Origin: Kordiimonas gwangyangensis DSM 19435 = JCM 12864
GTDB taxonomy: Bacteria > Pseudomonadota > Alphaproteobacteria > Sphingomonadales > Kordiimonadaceae
Reading direction: 5' to 3'
Assembly (NCBI RefSeq): GCF_000375545.1
Contig: NZ_AQXF01000005.1
Location: forward strand, 21,547-85,546
DNA: 64,000 nt
Below are positions 35,689-43,824 of this stretch, piece after piece. A program made the translations under genes and the position numbers. Below the pieces are notes generated by a model. That model did not search any database. It saw only the letters and a list, made by a program, of their open reading frames with translations, and was not told the DNA's origin. The stretch's first letter is position 1. The number at the start of each line of letters is the position of its first letter.

Positions 35689-36063
35689 AACAGTCTTAAC
35701 CGATTAAGTGCCCATCCACATGGGCAGACCTCACCAAACTTGAAACCGACCTCATCCGCAACGATGCCCCCATCGAGATCAATATCGGGCATGCTAGCAA
35801 ATTAAACGGTAAAATCTGCAACTTTTTTAAGAGATTGCGCACGGTGTCACCCAAGAAGGTTCATAGTGTCAAGCCTCTTCGAATGGTGCATTGCGGAAAC
35901 TTTACACGAACGATATTGTTTACCATCATCAAATTTCACGTTGAAAACGATCTTGAACTATACATGGCGCGTTGCTAGCCCTATGGTCTAGTCAGGTTGG
36001 TCACCGCCCATCAGAACAGCGGGATATTGAGAAGGAAATACGCGGCAACGCGGGGAACGTTCG
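35689..36063. promoter_or_regulatory. Divergent control region of the GGDEF-patatin operon and JmjC gene
   Basis: This 375-bp region is AT-rich. A possible plus-strand promoter is TTCACG (35935-35940), an 18-bp spacer and TATACA (35959-35964), about 100 bp before the JmjC/cupin start. The minus-strand promoter for the operon was not localised. No RNA gene or long inverted repeat is seen. Confidence 0.35.
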
Positions 36064-37254
36064 ATGATTTTGCGGGAAGCACAGGACATTGTGTCCAAGT
36101 TGCTGATGCCGGTGCCATACGACACCTTCTTCAGCGACCATATGAGCAAAAAACCTCTGGCACTGCTTGGGGACAATACCGGCAATCGCAGCCTGATCAT
36201 CGGTGATGACCCAAGGGCCTCCATTCTGGCGGGCTTCGCGAAATACGCGACCGAACTTACCTGCCATATCCGCACACCTGTTGCACCACCGCCGAAACCA
36301 CGTCCCGTCGAAAGCGCGGCAGAATTCCATGAACTGATCAGGCAATACCATTCGCGCGGCTATACTGTACGCATCCCCGAGATGACGGACTTGTCGCCCG
36401 AGCTGGACCGCTTTACCCGCGCGCTTGAGTTTCTGGTCGGCAACCCGGTGGGCGTCGTCGCGTTCTGGAGCGCGACGGACGCTGAAGCGCCAGTACATTA
36501 TGACGAAATCGATGTGATCGTGATCCAGCTTCTGGGGACCAAAAAATGGTTCATTTCGGATGCGGAACCAATGCTTGCGAACACATGGAAAAGCCTTGGC
36601 GAGGCCGAGCCACCGCTTGGCCAGCACAGCATCTATGACGTCGGCCCCGGTGACCTCCTGTATGTGCCGCGCGGCACACCGCACACTGTGCGCTCAACCG
36701 GAGAATCCCTCCACCTCGCGATCGGCTTTTTACCGGTAACGACCCGCGAGGCGATCACGGCAGCGATCGACTATCTGTCAGACCTTGACCGGACACTCCG
36801 CATGAACCTTGGCAAACAAGCAGACAGTTACACGCGCAACATGGACGCCCGCACAATCCTCGACCAGATCAGGTCAGGTGTTGCCAAGCTGCATCAGCAC
36901 TGCCAATCCGACATTTTCATCCGGGATATGCTGGCGCACCGCCATTCACGCATGCTGCATGACCTGCCCCCCCTGCCCCGCCCCGAGATGGGCACGGCAC
37001 CGATCACGGTAAGCAGCAAAGTGCGTCACCATCCACTGGCGATGGCGCGACTTAATGTGACTGCAGAAAACCTCGACTTCCGCCAACCCGGCGACCAGAT
37101 TGTTATCCACCGCAGCGTTGAACAGCAGATGCGCTTTATCAAAGACACACCTGAGTTCCGCGTTGCCGACATTCCGGGCGACGTAGGTGACGACATCCGT
37201 GTCGCGCTTACCTCGCGCCTCGTCTCAAGCGGTTTTCTGGAAATCGTGCAATAA
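36064..37254 (+). CDS. JmjC/cupin-like 2-oxoglutarate oxygenase (ribosomal oxygenase-like)
   Basis: The 396-aa protein has a double-stranded beta-helix with the iron triad H145-x-D147 (PVHYDEIDVIVIQLLG) and a distal H207 (GDLLYVPRGTPHTVRS), and a lysine (K160/K161) in the LLGTKKW strand that should bind 2-oxoglutarate. This arrangement is that of the cupin_8/JmjC group which includes YcfD/RoxA and MINA53/NO66 ribosomal-protein hydroxylases. The C-terminal region (about 280-396) is helical, with a winged-helix-like end as in that group. The substrate is not known. It stands alone, divergent from the diguanylate-cyclase operon and convergent with a lipoprotein gene, with a shared terminator. 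Confidence 0.8.
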   Translation: MILREAQDIVSKLLMPVPYDTFFSDHMSKKPLALLGDNTGNRSLIIGDDPRASILAGFAKYATELTCHIRTPVAPPPKPRPVESAAEFHELIRQYHSRGYTVRIPEMTDLSPELDRFTRALEFLVGNPVGVVAFWSATDAEAPVHYDEIDVIVIQLLGTKKWFISDAEPMLANTWKSLGEAEPPLGQHSIYDVGPGDLLYVPRGTPHTVRSTGESLHLAIGFLPVTTREAITAAIDYLSDLDRTLRMNLGKQADSYTRNMDARTILDQIRSGVAKLHQHCQSDIFIRDMLAHRHSRMLHDLPPLPRPEMGTAPITVSSKVRHHPLAMARLNVTAENLDFRQPGDQIVIHRSVEQQMRFIKDTPEFRVADIPGDVGDDIRVALTSRLVSSGFLEIVQ

Positions 37255-37255
37255 A

Positions 37256-37281
37256 AAGCCACGACCCGAGAGCCGTGGCTT
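37256..37281. terminator. Bidirectional intrinsic terminator
   Basis: AAGCCACG (37256-37263) and CGTGGCTT (37274-37281) form an 8-bp stem with a 10-nt loop between the convergent JmjC and lipoprotein genes. On the minus strand the stem runs into TTTTTAT, a good T-tract. Confidence 0.8.
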
Positions 37282-37300
37282 CAAACTCATATTTTGGGGT

Positions 37301-37822
37301 TTAGAGGCGTTCGCGCATGGTCTCCACAAGGCCGTGGGCTTCATAGAAAGCACCACCATCCGGCTTCTCGCCTTCACCCATGACAATTTCCACGAAGGTA
37401 ACCGTCGTTTCACGACCGCGATAGCGTGTCTCTGTCGTCACCGGCTCAATATATGCCGGACGTGTGACCGTGCGGCAGGTCAGAATGCCGCATTCACGGT
37501 ATGTGGTCGCATGCACACGCATGTGGGTAACCGCATGGGCATGGCCGTCTTCACGCTCAATGTCCGTGTCGCGCTCAACCACTTCAAACCAGTCATACCC
37601 TTTCTCAAGGGTTAGCTCGGCGGCACGTAGCAATGCATAATCCCGCGCGAGGCCCGCATCATCGCCTTCTGTTTTGTAGGCAATGCGGTAACGGTTTTTC
37701 TCGAGCACACTCTCATAGTAACCAAAGTCACCCGGCTCATCGGCAGCCATATAGCGCGGGCCAGAAGACGCACAGGCCGTCAGCGCGCATGCCAGTGGCA
37801 GGGTTAAAATAAGCTTCTTCAT
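37301..37822 (-). CDS. CC0125/CC1285-family lipoprotein
   Basis: The 173-aa product starts at the ATG at 37822, with AGGAGG 6 nt upstream; the longer open frame before it is not translated-looking. The signal peptide ends in a lipobox (CALTACASS, lipidated C17). The body matches in outline the small alphaproteobacterial CC0125/CC1285 lipoprotein family: NRYRIAYKTEGDDAGLARDYALLRAAELTLEKGYDWFEVV is the characteristic block. Two further cysteines (ECGILTC) may form a disulfide. Function is unknown; it is presumably attached to the outer or inner membrane. It is separated from the upstream response regulator by about 145 bp and ends at a bidirectional terminator. Confidence 0.82.
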   Translation of the reverse strand: MKKLILTLPLACALTACASSGPRYMAADEPGDFGYYESVLEKNRYRIAYKTEGDDAGLARDYALLRAAELTLEKGYDWFEVVERDTDIEREDGHAHAVTHMRVHATTYRECGILTCRTVTRPAYIEPVTTETRYRGRETTVTFVEIVMGEGEKPDGGAFYEAHGLVETMRERL

Positions 37823-37967
37823 TTGAACCTCCTGAAAAGGCAGAAAATCTCTAACAGTTTGAAGCTTAGTCAGGCGCAGGTGAAATCTCGATATGTGTGG
37901 GGCCTGGGTTTCATAAAGCCGTGATAAATTTTCGAAACGGGCCCGGCATACGGGCACCTTTCCCAAG

Positions 37968-38666
37968 TCATGGCTCGATGAGTTCCATACGGTAGCCGAT
38001 ACCGGACTCTGTCACGATGTAGTCTGGGCTTGAAGGATCAGGCTCCACCTTCTCCCGCACCTGACTTACGTATACACGCAGGTACTGCATGTCGTCACCG
38101 TGTGCCGGCCCCCACACTTCGTGGAGGATTTGCCTGTGAGTCAGCATCTTGCCCCGGTGCACAAGGAAGTAGCGCAGCAGGTCATATTCCTTCGGCGTGA
38201 AGTCCACCCGCGCGTCATCAATCAGCACTTCGTGGCGTACGAGGTCCATCTTGATGCGGCCGTTCACCAGGATAGGCTCGCCCGCTTCTTGCGTCGCGGC
38301 CTTGCGCAGGTTCGCGGTGATACGGGCCAACAGCACATCAGGGTTAAACGGCTTGGTGACATAATCATCCGCGCCAAGACCAAAAGCCTCAATCATCTCT
38401 TTGTCGCCGTCACGCACCGAACACACAATGATCGGCACCTGCGACCATTCGCGGATCTGTGCAATCACGTCCTTGCCGTCCATATCCGGCAGGCCAAGGT
38501 CAAGAAGGATAAGGTCTGGCTTCAGTGATGCTGTCAAACGCACAGCCTCACCGCCTTTTTCAGCATCCTCACATTTCAGATCATTGGCCTCGAGCGAGAT
38601 TTTCAGCAGTTTCCGGATCTGCGGCTCGTCATCCACCACCAGAATGGTGCTTTTCTTCTGCTTCAT
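37968..38666 (-). CDS. OmpR-family response regulator, KdpE-like
   Basis: The 232-aa regulator has a receiver domain (acidic pair at D12-D13, phosphoacceptor D56, K105 in TKPF) and a C-terminal winged-helix DNA-binding domain (about 130-228, VDFTPKEYDLLRYFLVHRGKMLTHRQILHEVWG). The sequence is close to KdpE in style, but no kdpFABC potassium pump genes lie in the window. The likely partner is the KdpD-like kinase at 45301. The gene follows the amidoligase-hydrolase pair on the same strand, with a hairpin between. The tandem TTTATG boxes before the amidoligase and Dps genes have the 11-bp spacing used by OmpR-family dimers and are good candidates for its targets. Confidence 0.88.
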   Translation of the reverse strand: MKQKKSTILVVDDEPQIRKLLKISLEANDLKCEDAEKGGEAVRLTASLKPDLILLDLGLPDMDGKDVIAQIREWSQVPIIVCSVRDGDKEMIEAFGLGADDYVTKPFNPDVLLARITANLRKAATQEAGEPILVNGRIKMDLVRHEVLIDDARVDFTPKEYDLLRYFLVHRGKMLTHRQILHEVWGPAHGDDMQYLRVYVSQVREKVEPDPSSPDYIVTESGIGYRMELIEP

Positions 38667-38730
38667 CAGCGTTTGCCCCCTAATACAAATAGCCAGATGG
38701 CCCGTTAAATAATATTTCAGTTTGTCCGCA

Positions 38731-38755
38731 ACTATGCTGCAAAAAACAGCATAGT
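38731..38755. terminator. 9-bp hairpin between hydrolase and KdpE-like genes
   Basis: ACTATGCTG (38731-38739) and CAGCATAGT (38747-38755) enclose a 7-nt loop. There is no T-tract after it on the minus strand, so readthrough into the regulator gene is possible; it may be an attenuator. Confidence 0.5.
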
Positions 38756-38762
38756 CCTAGTT

Positions 38763-39551
38763 TTATGCACGCCAGTCTGGCACCGCAGCGCGTTTCATGC
38801 CGGGAGAATAATCCAGCTCGCCACTGGGCGCGAGCGCACCACCGTTTGAGCTTGCCGCTACAAGAGCGGCAAAAATGCGGCGCTGTGCGCTTGCATAGAG
38901 CATAAATTCAGGGTGCCACTGCACGCCCACCACAAAATGCGCCGGGTCACGACCTTCGATCGCCTGGATCATGCCAAACTCTTCATCGTGCGCAGTCGCC
39001 CGGAGGCCTGCACCAAGCTCATGCACTGCTTGGTGGTGTAGGCTGTTCACCCACACACTCTCCTCATTGTCCATCAGGCCAGCGAGCATACCGCCACGAT
39101 CAAGGCATACCTTGCGGCGAACAAAGATTTTACCGAACGTACTTTCAGTGGGCAGGAACCCTTCAAACACGGAGGGCACATCCTGATGCAGCGAGCCACC
39201 ACGCGCCACGTTGATCATTTGCGCACCGCGGCAAATACCCAGCAGGGGCAGCTTGGACGCGTACGCCATTTCCACACATTCCTGCTCCAGCCGGTCACGG
39301 TAGGGGTCAAGGCCCGTGCTGGCCATATTGTCCTGACCGTAGAGGGTCGGGTCAATGTCCGCCCCGCCTGAGATAACGAGGCCCTGCAGCTTCGGTGTCT
39401 TCAGCAAATTATGTTTGGGGCTGATGCGCATCGGGCGACCACCGGCAAGCCACACACCGTAGCTAATGGCTGTGTATGCCAGCACATTCGCACGCGCGCC
39501 TGTCGTGATGCCAATCAACGGCCTGCCATGTTTTTCCTGCACAACTGTCAT
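38763..39551 (-). CDS. Class-I glutamine amidotransferase-like hydrolase (peptidase C26, PuuD-like)
   Basis: The 262-aa enzyme has the family blocks GLVISGGADIDP (about 57-68), LLGICRGAQMINVARGG with the nucleophile cysteine (about C107), and VGVQWHPEF near the C-terminus with the catalytic His and Glu. PuuD-type members hydrolyse gamma-glutamyl amides such as gamma-glutamyl-GABA. The ATG at 39551 overlaps the amidoligase stop as TGATG and has GGAGG upstream, making the pair translationally coupled. Such amidoligase/C26 pairs have been described by comparative genomics (Iyer and colleagues) as predicted synthesis and removal of gamma-glutamyl or similar amide bonds. The natural substrate is unknown. 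Confidence 0.87.
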   Translation of the reverse strand: MTVVQEKHGRPLIGITTGARANVLAYTAISYGVWLAGGRPMRISPKHNLLKTPKLQGLVISGGADIDPTLYGQDNMASTGLDPYRDRLEQECVEMAYASKLPLLGICRGAQMINVARGGSLHQDVPSVFEGFLPTESTFGKIFVRRKVCLDRGGMLAGLMDNEESVWVNSLHHQAVHELGAGLRATAHDEEFGMIQAIEGRDPAHFVVGVQWHPEFMLYASAQRRIFAALVAASSNGGALAPSGELDYSPGMKRAAVPDWRA

Positions 39552-40579
39552 CACGCCCCCTCCGGTAGCGCGACCTCTTCGCGGGCGCCATCATGCGCCG
39601 CTTCACGCATATGCGTGATAAACGACACGGGTGATGCTTGCCGCTCGGCGCGCAGGCGCTCAAGACGGTCCTCATTCTGTGCTAGTTCCTCAACCAGCAA
39701 CCAGCGTTGCCATTCGGTCATCAAGGACCAATCGCTGCGTGACAGCTCGCAGTTCGGCAACCGGTAATGGTAGGTTGGCCGCGCATTGATCTTCTCTTCT
39801 GAACCATAGAGATCGCGTACGAGCTTACTATCAAGCTCCGCAAACAGCGGCAGCATGTCGAGCGCCTTGTTCCGGCTGGTGTTGAACCGGTGATAGTCCC
39901 GGATCAAGGTCGGGAGGTCAGGCGCGTAGCCATCGGCAAGGATATGGTCGAGGTATTCCTCACTATAGGGCTCGATAAACGGGGTAATGCGGCGCGACAT
40001 ATCAACGTTATGCAGCTCCTTCAGGAGCGGATAGAGAAGCGCAAATGCCTGAATGTGGGTAAGCAGACTTTTCGCCGAAAGCGACACCGCCCGTGGGTTG
40101 ATATGCAAACCGAACGCATGATGGAAGGATGCCTGCGTGTCTTTGGCATTCTCATAAAAAAGCGCTTCACGTAGGCGGTCCAGCTCCTCAATTTCTTCAA
40201 TCAACACTGGGGGCGCGACGATCTCAAGCGGTGCAATCTTTTCGCTGATGGTGGTCACCACATCGCTGGCCGCATCGGCCGTCTTTTTCAGGAAACGCTC
40301 AAACGCGTCGGTGGGATCGAGCGTTTCATACTCCATGCCCGACACAAGATTTTTCACGGGCTCTGCATCGATTTCCAGCCTGAAGGTGCCGAATTGGGTG
40401 TCGGTGACCTGCCACTCAGCCTTGGAACATTCTTCAGCTTCGCCGCCAAAAAGGTCACGCACAATTTCAGCCGTACGCCAGAGGGGGACACCGGCGTATT
40501 CGATTTCAAAGCCAACCGTGCGCGCGGATCCATCGTCCGTACGCAGCGCAGGTTGGAATTTGTTCGATACTCGTTTCAC
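39551..40579 (-). CDS. Amidoligase-family (COOH-NH2 ligase) enzyme
   Basis: The 342-aa protein has the amidoligase_2 opening TVGFEIEYAGVPL (about 17-29), where the two glutamates are likely metal/ATP ligands in a glutamine-synthetase-like fold. A helical C-terminal part follows, containing HHAFGLHINPRAVSLSAKSLLTHIQAF. Such enzymes form amide bonds between a carboxylate and an amine using ATP. The GTG at 40579 is preferred because AAGGAA lies 5-6 nt upstream; the frame is open to 40672 but that part looks like promoter. It is coupled to a C26 hydrolase by a 1-nt overlap. A tandem TTTATG box (40659-40675) lies before it. The product may be a cell-wall or osmolyte-related gamma-glutamyl conjugate. 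Confidence 0.82.
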   Translation of the reverse strand: MKRVSNKFQPALRTDDGSARTVGFEIEYAGVPLWRTAEIVRDLFGGEAEECSKAEWQVTDTQFGTFRLEIDAEPVKNLVSGMEYETLDPTDAFERFLKKTADAASDVVTTISEKIAPLEIVAPPVLIEEIEELDRLREALFYENAKDTQASFHHAFGLHINPRAVSLSAKSLLTHIQAFALLYPLLKELHNVDMSRRITPFIEPYSEEYLDHILADGYAPDLPTLIRDYHRFNTSRNKALDMLPLFAELDSKLVRDLYGSEEKINARPTYHYRLPNCELSRSDWSLMTEWQRWLLVEELAQNEDRLERLRAERQASPVSFITHMREAAHDGAREEVALPEGA

Positions 40580-40658
40580 GGCCGTTTCCTTGCATTGACT
40601 TACGCTCTCAATATAGGAAGCCCTTGGTAAAATTGGCATTCTGCCTGACTGACGCCGC

Positions 40659-40675
40659 CATAAAAATTCCATAAA
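40659..40675 (-). promoter_or_regulatory. Tandem TTTATG-N5-TTTATG box upstream of amidoligase
   Basis: On the minus strand two TTTATG half-sites are spaced 11 bp start to start (TTTATG GAATT TTTATG). This is the direct-repeat layout bound by OmpR-family regulators and similar to E. coli KdpE sites, which are T-rich TTTAT...TTTA sequences. The same box occurs at 48604-48620. Confidence 0.55.
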
Positions 40676-40779
40676 GATTAATGGTCAAGGTAGCAAAACA
40701 TTAGGATTCCGGGCCGGACTTATAACTTTTTGATGCGTTCGCCCCACCCTCCGATTTCACCCTTATGTCGCTCGTGATC

Positions 40780-40797
40780 ATAGTGAAGCATCACTAT
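40780..40797. promoter_or_regulatory. 7-bp inverted repeat before the TVP38 gene
   Basis: ATAGTGA (40780-40786) and TCACTAT (40791-40797) flank 4 nt and end 14 bp before the start codon, just before the GAGG ribosome-binding site (40803-40806). It could be an operator or a 5'-leader hairpin affecting translation. Confidence 0.35.
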
Positions 40798-40811
40798 TTG
40801 CGAGGATCAAC

Positions 40812-41519
40812 ATGTCCCTGAAAACGAAACTGAGCATCGCGCTCGTACTATTCGTCGGCGTTTGTAGCGTCATTCTTGTCAACGAAGGCTACCTTACGCT
40901 CGAAACCGTGCAGGATAATCTGGCGGTTATGAAGGACAGCTATCAGGCCTCGCCTGTTATGTTCCTCGCCCTTTTCATGGTTGGGTACGCCCTTTTTGTC
41001 GCCCTTTACGTACCCGGCCCCTTCATTCTGAACCTTCTGGCCGGCGCGCTTTTTGGTCCGCTTGTCGGGACCGCTGTGGCGAGCGTGGCCGCAGCTGTCG
41101 GTTCTGTCGCGGCATTCCTCGTCGCTCGTTATATTCTTCATGACGCTGTACGCGGCAAATTCCCGGGTCAGGTGATCTCAGTTGATAAAGCGATCGAGGA
41201 AAAAGGCTGGTTTTACGTCTTTCTGCTGCGTCTTGTGCCGGGCCTGCCGGTAGGCCTCACAAACCTTTTGATGGGTGTGACGAACGTGAGCGCGGCAACC
41301 TTCTTCTTCGCCTCGCTCATTGGTGTTGTGCCGTGGATTGCCTTCTATGTTGTCGCAGGCGGCGAACTGGCCCAGATGAAGTCCATCGAGGATATCGCCA
41401 GCACGGAAATGAGCCTGATCGCACTTGCGCTTGTAGTACTGCTGGTTCTCGGCCGTTTTCTCTCGAAAAAGATATCGGACCCCCGTACGCCTGAGCGCCG
41501 CCGCGGCCATTTTGTCTAG
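40812..41519 (+). CDS. TVP38/TMEM64 (VTT/DedA superfamily) membrane protein
   Basis: The 235-aa protein has five to six hydrophobic segments and the VTT/SNARE-associated core: FILNLLAGALFGPLVGTAVASVAAAVGSVAAFLVARYI (about 76-113) followed by RLVPGLPVGLTNLLMGVTNVSAATFFFASLIGVVP (about 141-175), with the family arginine and proline-glycine loops. DedA-superfamily members include phospholipid scramblases/flippases important for envelope integrity. GAGGATC stands 6 nt before the ATG. The gene begins a plus-strand pair with DUF502, divergent from the amidoligase operon. Its place in an island of envelope-stress genes fits a membrane homeostasis role. Confidence 0.88.
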   Translation: MSLKTKLSIALVLFVGVCSVILVNEGYLTLETVQDNLAVMKDSYQASPVMFLALFMVGYALFVALYVPGPFILNLLAGALFGPLVGTAVASVAAAVGSVAAFLVARYILHDAVRGKFPGQVISVDKAIEEKGWFYVFLLRLVPGLPVGLTNLLMGVTNVSAATFFFASLIGVVPWIAFYVVAGGELAQMKSIEDIASTEMSLIALALVVLLVLGRFLSKKISDPRTPERRRGHFV

Positions 41520-41615
41520 GCGCCAACGAAAACCCTTGCGGGGGCACACACCATTGCCATACTGGCGCAACACAATAGCAGCACAACCAACACGCTTCTG
41601 GTGCGGAGAGATTTT

Positions 41616-42338
41616 ATGACCCCGGGGGACAAGAGTTCCTTCCTAGCAAAAGCCCGGCACAACATGCTGATCGGGCTTTTTACCCTGATACCCATTTGGC
41701 TGACGCTGATCCTTTTGGCGGTCATCCTTGACTTCATTCACCAGATGGCATCACCAATTATCGACCTGTTGACTGGCTGGGCTGACCCGGGCGGTACCGC
41801 ATTCTATGTGGTGAAACACCCGTGGTTCCAGACCACCTTGGCGGTGGTGATCATGCTGAGCCTCTTGTACCTCGTTGGCTGGCTGGCATCGCGCTGGTTT
41901 GGCCAGCGGTTCCTCAAGCTCCTCGATGACCTGATCCAGCGCATTCCTGTTGCCCGCACTATCTATAACACCATCAAGCGGCTTGCTGATGCAATGCAAA
42001 CCAACTCGGACGAGATTGAGCGTGTGGTGCTGATTGAGTTTCCGTCCAAGGACATGAAAACCGTGGGGCTTGTGACGCGCACCTTCAAGGACAGCCGCAC
42101 GGGGCGCGAACTGGCGGCCGTGTATGTGCCCACTACGCCGAACCCAACTTCTGGCTACCTTGAGATCGTGCCCATCGAGAATATCATCCCCACCAACTGG
42201 AAGCTGGACGAAGCCATGTCCTTCATCATCTCAGGCGGCGCCGATGTACCGGACACCTTCATTTACGACCGGCCACCAGCCCACAACAGCGATGAACTGA
42301 TCCACCCGGACGCGGATGAGGGTACAGATAAGAAATAA
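41616..42338 (+). CDS. DUF502 membrane protein
   Basis: The 240-aa protein has two N-terminal transmembrane helices (MLIGLFTLIPIWLTLILLAVILDFI, about 16-40; TLAVVIMLSLLYLVGWLASRWF, about 74-95) and a cytoplasmic domain with the family block RIPVARTIYNTIKRLADAM and VVLIEFPSKDMKTVGLVTR, then VYVPTTPNPTSGYLEIVP. DUF502 is found in many bacteria and in plants (LCV/COV-like), with no proven biochemical role. The ATG at 41616 is set by GGAGAG 5 nt upstream. It follows the TVP38 gene by about 95 bp on the same strand and ends at an intrinsic terminator shared with the convergent YfdX gene. Confidence 0.88.
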   Translation: MTPGDKSSFLAKARHNMLIGLFTLIPIWLTLILLAVILDFIHQMASPIIDLLTGWADPGGTAFYVVKHPWFQTTLAVVIMLSLLYLVGWLASRWFGQRFLKLLDDLIQRIPVARTIYNTIKRLADAMQTNSDEIERVVLIEFPSKDMKTVGLVTRTFKDSRTGRELAAVYVPTTPNPTSGYLEIVPIENIIPTNWKLDEAMSFIISGGADVPDTFIYDRPPAHNSDELIHPDADEGTDKK

Positions 42339-42345
42339 GCAGTAA

Positions 42346-42369
42346 AAAAGGAGCCAACCGGCTCCTTTT
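42346..42369. terminator. Bidirectional intrinsic terminator
   Basis: AAAAGGAGCC (42346-42355) and GGCTCCTTTT (42360-42369) form a 10-bp stem with a 4-nt loop between the convergent DUF502 and YfdX genes, with T-tracts on both strands. Confidence 0.88.
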
Positions 42370-42392
42370 CTCGTTTTGCTATTGTGTGGCTC

Positions 42393-43250
42393 TTAGCCCA
42401 GATCATTCCACCAGGTCTCAAGCTTGCGGTCGATCTGGTCAGCAAGTGACGGATCACGACGGGAAATCAGGTCCTGCAGTTCTTCCATCTCGGCACGGAT
42501 ACGCTCAACCTCAGGCGCGTTGCGGCCGGCACCGTCTTTCTCGGCCTGCAGGCCGACCATGGCGGACTCCGCCACTTGAAGCGCCTCACGCGCGCCTTCA
42601 TATTCAGCCGCCTTTAGCATGTAACGCGTCAGGGCCACATGGTCCTTGGCGATGATTTGTTCCGAGGGGCCGCCTTCAAACTCATCAATCATGCCGCTCT
42701 GTGCGTCATGCAACTGCGCCTGCGCGCCATCAATGTCGTTCGCGGTCAGCTCTTCGCGGGCTTCATTGAGGTCATGCACCAGTTCATCACGGCTGATTTT
42801 CAGCCGCACATATTTCACCTGTGCGTCTTCCACATCACCGCGTTCAATGCCGGTGAGGTCGAGCTCGTCCTCAAAATCATCCACCGCAAGTGCGTCATCG
42901 CCTACCGGAATGTAAACCACATCCGGCATTAGCGCGTTGCCGAACTTGAGCTCCACAATCTTGGTGATCGGCAGGGACTCTTGAGCCAGTTTCACGGCCG
43001 GGCTGTTCTCGAACGATTCTTCAAGTTCCTCGAACGCCTCGTTGATTTCTTCTTCCGCTTCCTGACGTTTGCCCTTTTGCAGGTTCAGGTGCGCCTCCGA
43101 CAGCGCTGCAAAAATATCACGCGCATCCTTGTCGTAGTCTGTCAGGTGCACATGTGCTGCGTCATCGGCGGCTGCAGTTGGTGCTATCGCTGGCGCAAAC
43201 GCAAGCGGAACACACAGGGTTGTCGCCATCAGCAAATTCGTTTTTTTCAT
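42393..43250 (-). CDS. YfdX-family periplasmic protein
   Basis: The 285-aa protein starts at the ATG at 43250 (GGAGG about 6 nt upstream) with a signal peptide MKKTNLLMATTLCVPLAFAPAIAPTAAA. The body is mostly helical and acidic, with coiled-coil potential (KGKRQEAEEEINEAFEELEESF), and the YfdX-type blocks LPITKIVELKFGNALMPDVVYIPVGDDAL and VKYVRLKISRDELVHDLNEAREELTANDIDGAQ. YfdX proteins are periplasmic, acid- or envelope-stress-induced and chaperone-like. Upstream on the same strand is an entericidin-like lipoprotein gene, separated by a small hairpin. No cofactor or active site is evident. Confidence 0.85.
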   Translation of the reverse strand: MKKTNLLMATTLCVPLAFAPAIAPTAAADDAAHVHLTDYDKDARDIFAALSEAHLNLQKGKRQEAEEEINEAFEELEESFENSPAVKLAQESLPITKIVELKFGNALMPDVVYIPVGDDALAVDDFEDELDLTGIERGDVEDAQVKYVRLKISRDELVHDLNEAREELTANDIDGAQAQLHDAQSGMIDEFEGGPSEQIIAKDHVALTRYMLKAAEYEGAREALQVAESAMVGLQAEKDGAGRNAPEVERIRAEMEELQDLISRRDPSLADQIDRKLETWWNDLG

Positions 43251-43270
43251 CCTGTCCTCCATAAGCGACA

Positions 43271-43288
43271 GGCGACCCGAAGGTCGCC
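43271..43288 (-). terminator. Small UUCG-type hairpin between entericidin and YfdX genes
   Basis: GGCGACC (43271-43277) and GGTCGCC (43282-43288) enclose CGAA, which is UUCG in the minus-strand RNA, a very stable tetraloop. There is no T-tract, so it is likelier an mRNA-stability element than a full terminator. Confidence 0.45.
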
Positions 43289-43300
43289 CGCGTAAAACTA

Positions 43301-43432
43301 TTAATTTTCTGCTTCGTCAGCGACCGTATCACCGACCGATTCAACGTCGCGGCCAACACCTTCAATTGTGTTGCATGCCGTCACGGCAAACAGGGAAAGA
43401 ATGAGTACAAACATCGCAGTAAATTTAGACAT
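43301..43432 (-). CDS. Entericidin-like small lipoprotein
   Basis: A 43-residue frame starts at the ATG at 43432 with GGAGG 6 nt upstream. The product has a short signal peptide (MSKFTAMFVLILSLFAVTAC) with a lipobox VTAC and a small amphipathic tail: NTIEGVGRDVESVGDTVADE. This matches the entericidin A/B family (the N-T-x-x-G-x-G-x-D-x-x-x-x-G pattern). Entericidins are small membrane lipoproteins expressed in stationary or stress conditions, with toxin/antidote behaviour in E. coli. Only one copy is present here. Its neighbours (YfdX, DUF883, Dps) are stress-associated too. Confidence 0.9.
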   Translation of the reverse strand: MSKFTAMFVLILSLFAVTACNTIEGVGRDVESVGDTVADEAEN

Positions 43433-43595
43433 CTTATGCCTCCGTCCAGTTACATGTCCGATGCCATAACCGTACGGACTTGCGCGTCAGGGTTCGATTG
43501 GCGGGCCTATGGCCTTCCATCAATCGGAGATAAAAAAAATGTGGCAGCCCTGCCCTATTGGTAAACACCCCGCCCAGAGCGGAGGCCTACCGGAT

Positions 43596-43755
43596 AAAAA
43601 AATGCCCAGCCAATAGGCTGGGCAGTGGGTTTGCAGAATGGGGCTGGAAGGGATCGGGCGAGCGTAGCCTGGGGGAGGTATGACTAAGCCCGAGCCGCTT
43701 CCAGAGTGGGCTGTGGATATCCATAGCCCACAGTCAAGATAATCCGGGTACGTGC
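43596..43755 (-). ncRNA. Candidate small RNA (about 150-160 nt)
   Basis: On the minus strand TTGATA (43785-43790), a 17-bp spacer and TATCGA (43762-43767) form a fair sigma-70-type promoter, predicting a start near 43755. The transcript would contain a 26-nt hairpin-forming palindrome (43706-43731) and then ACCTCCCCC (43672-43680), complementary to ribosome-binding sites. It would end at the perfect 9-bp stem TGCCCAGCC/GGCTGGGCA (43603-43624) followed by seven Ts (43596-43602). Structure and placement are those of a Hfq-type or anti-SD small RNA. There is no open frame with an SD on this strand. A 20-codon frame on the plus strand is unlikely (see rejected items). Confidence 0.5.
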
Positions 43756-43824
43756 AAAAATTCGATATGATGCAACCGTCAGGATATCAAGAAAGCATAA
43801 AGGTGGGGTAAGTGGGCAAAAGAA

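Noticed and set aside
43680..43742. 20-codon plus-strand frame after GGGGGAGG in the candidate sRNA region
   Set aside because: The GGAGG is only 1 nt before the ATG, too close to serve; the product has no recognisable features, and the complementary strand offers a better RNA explanation.
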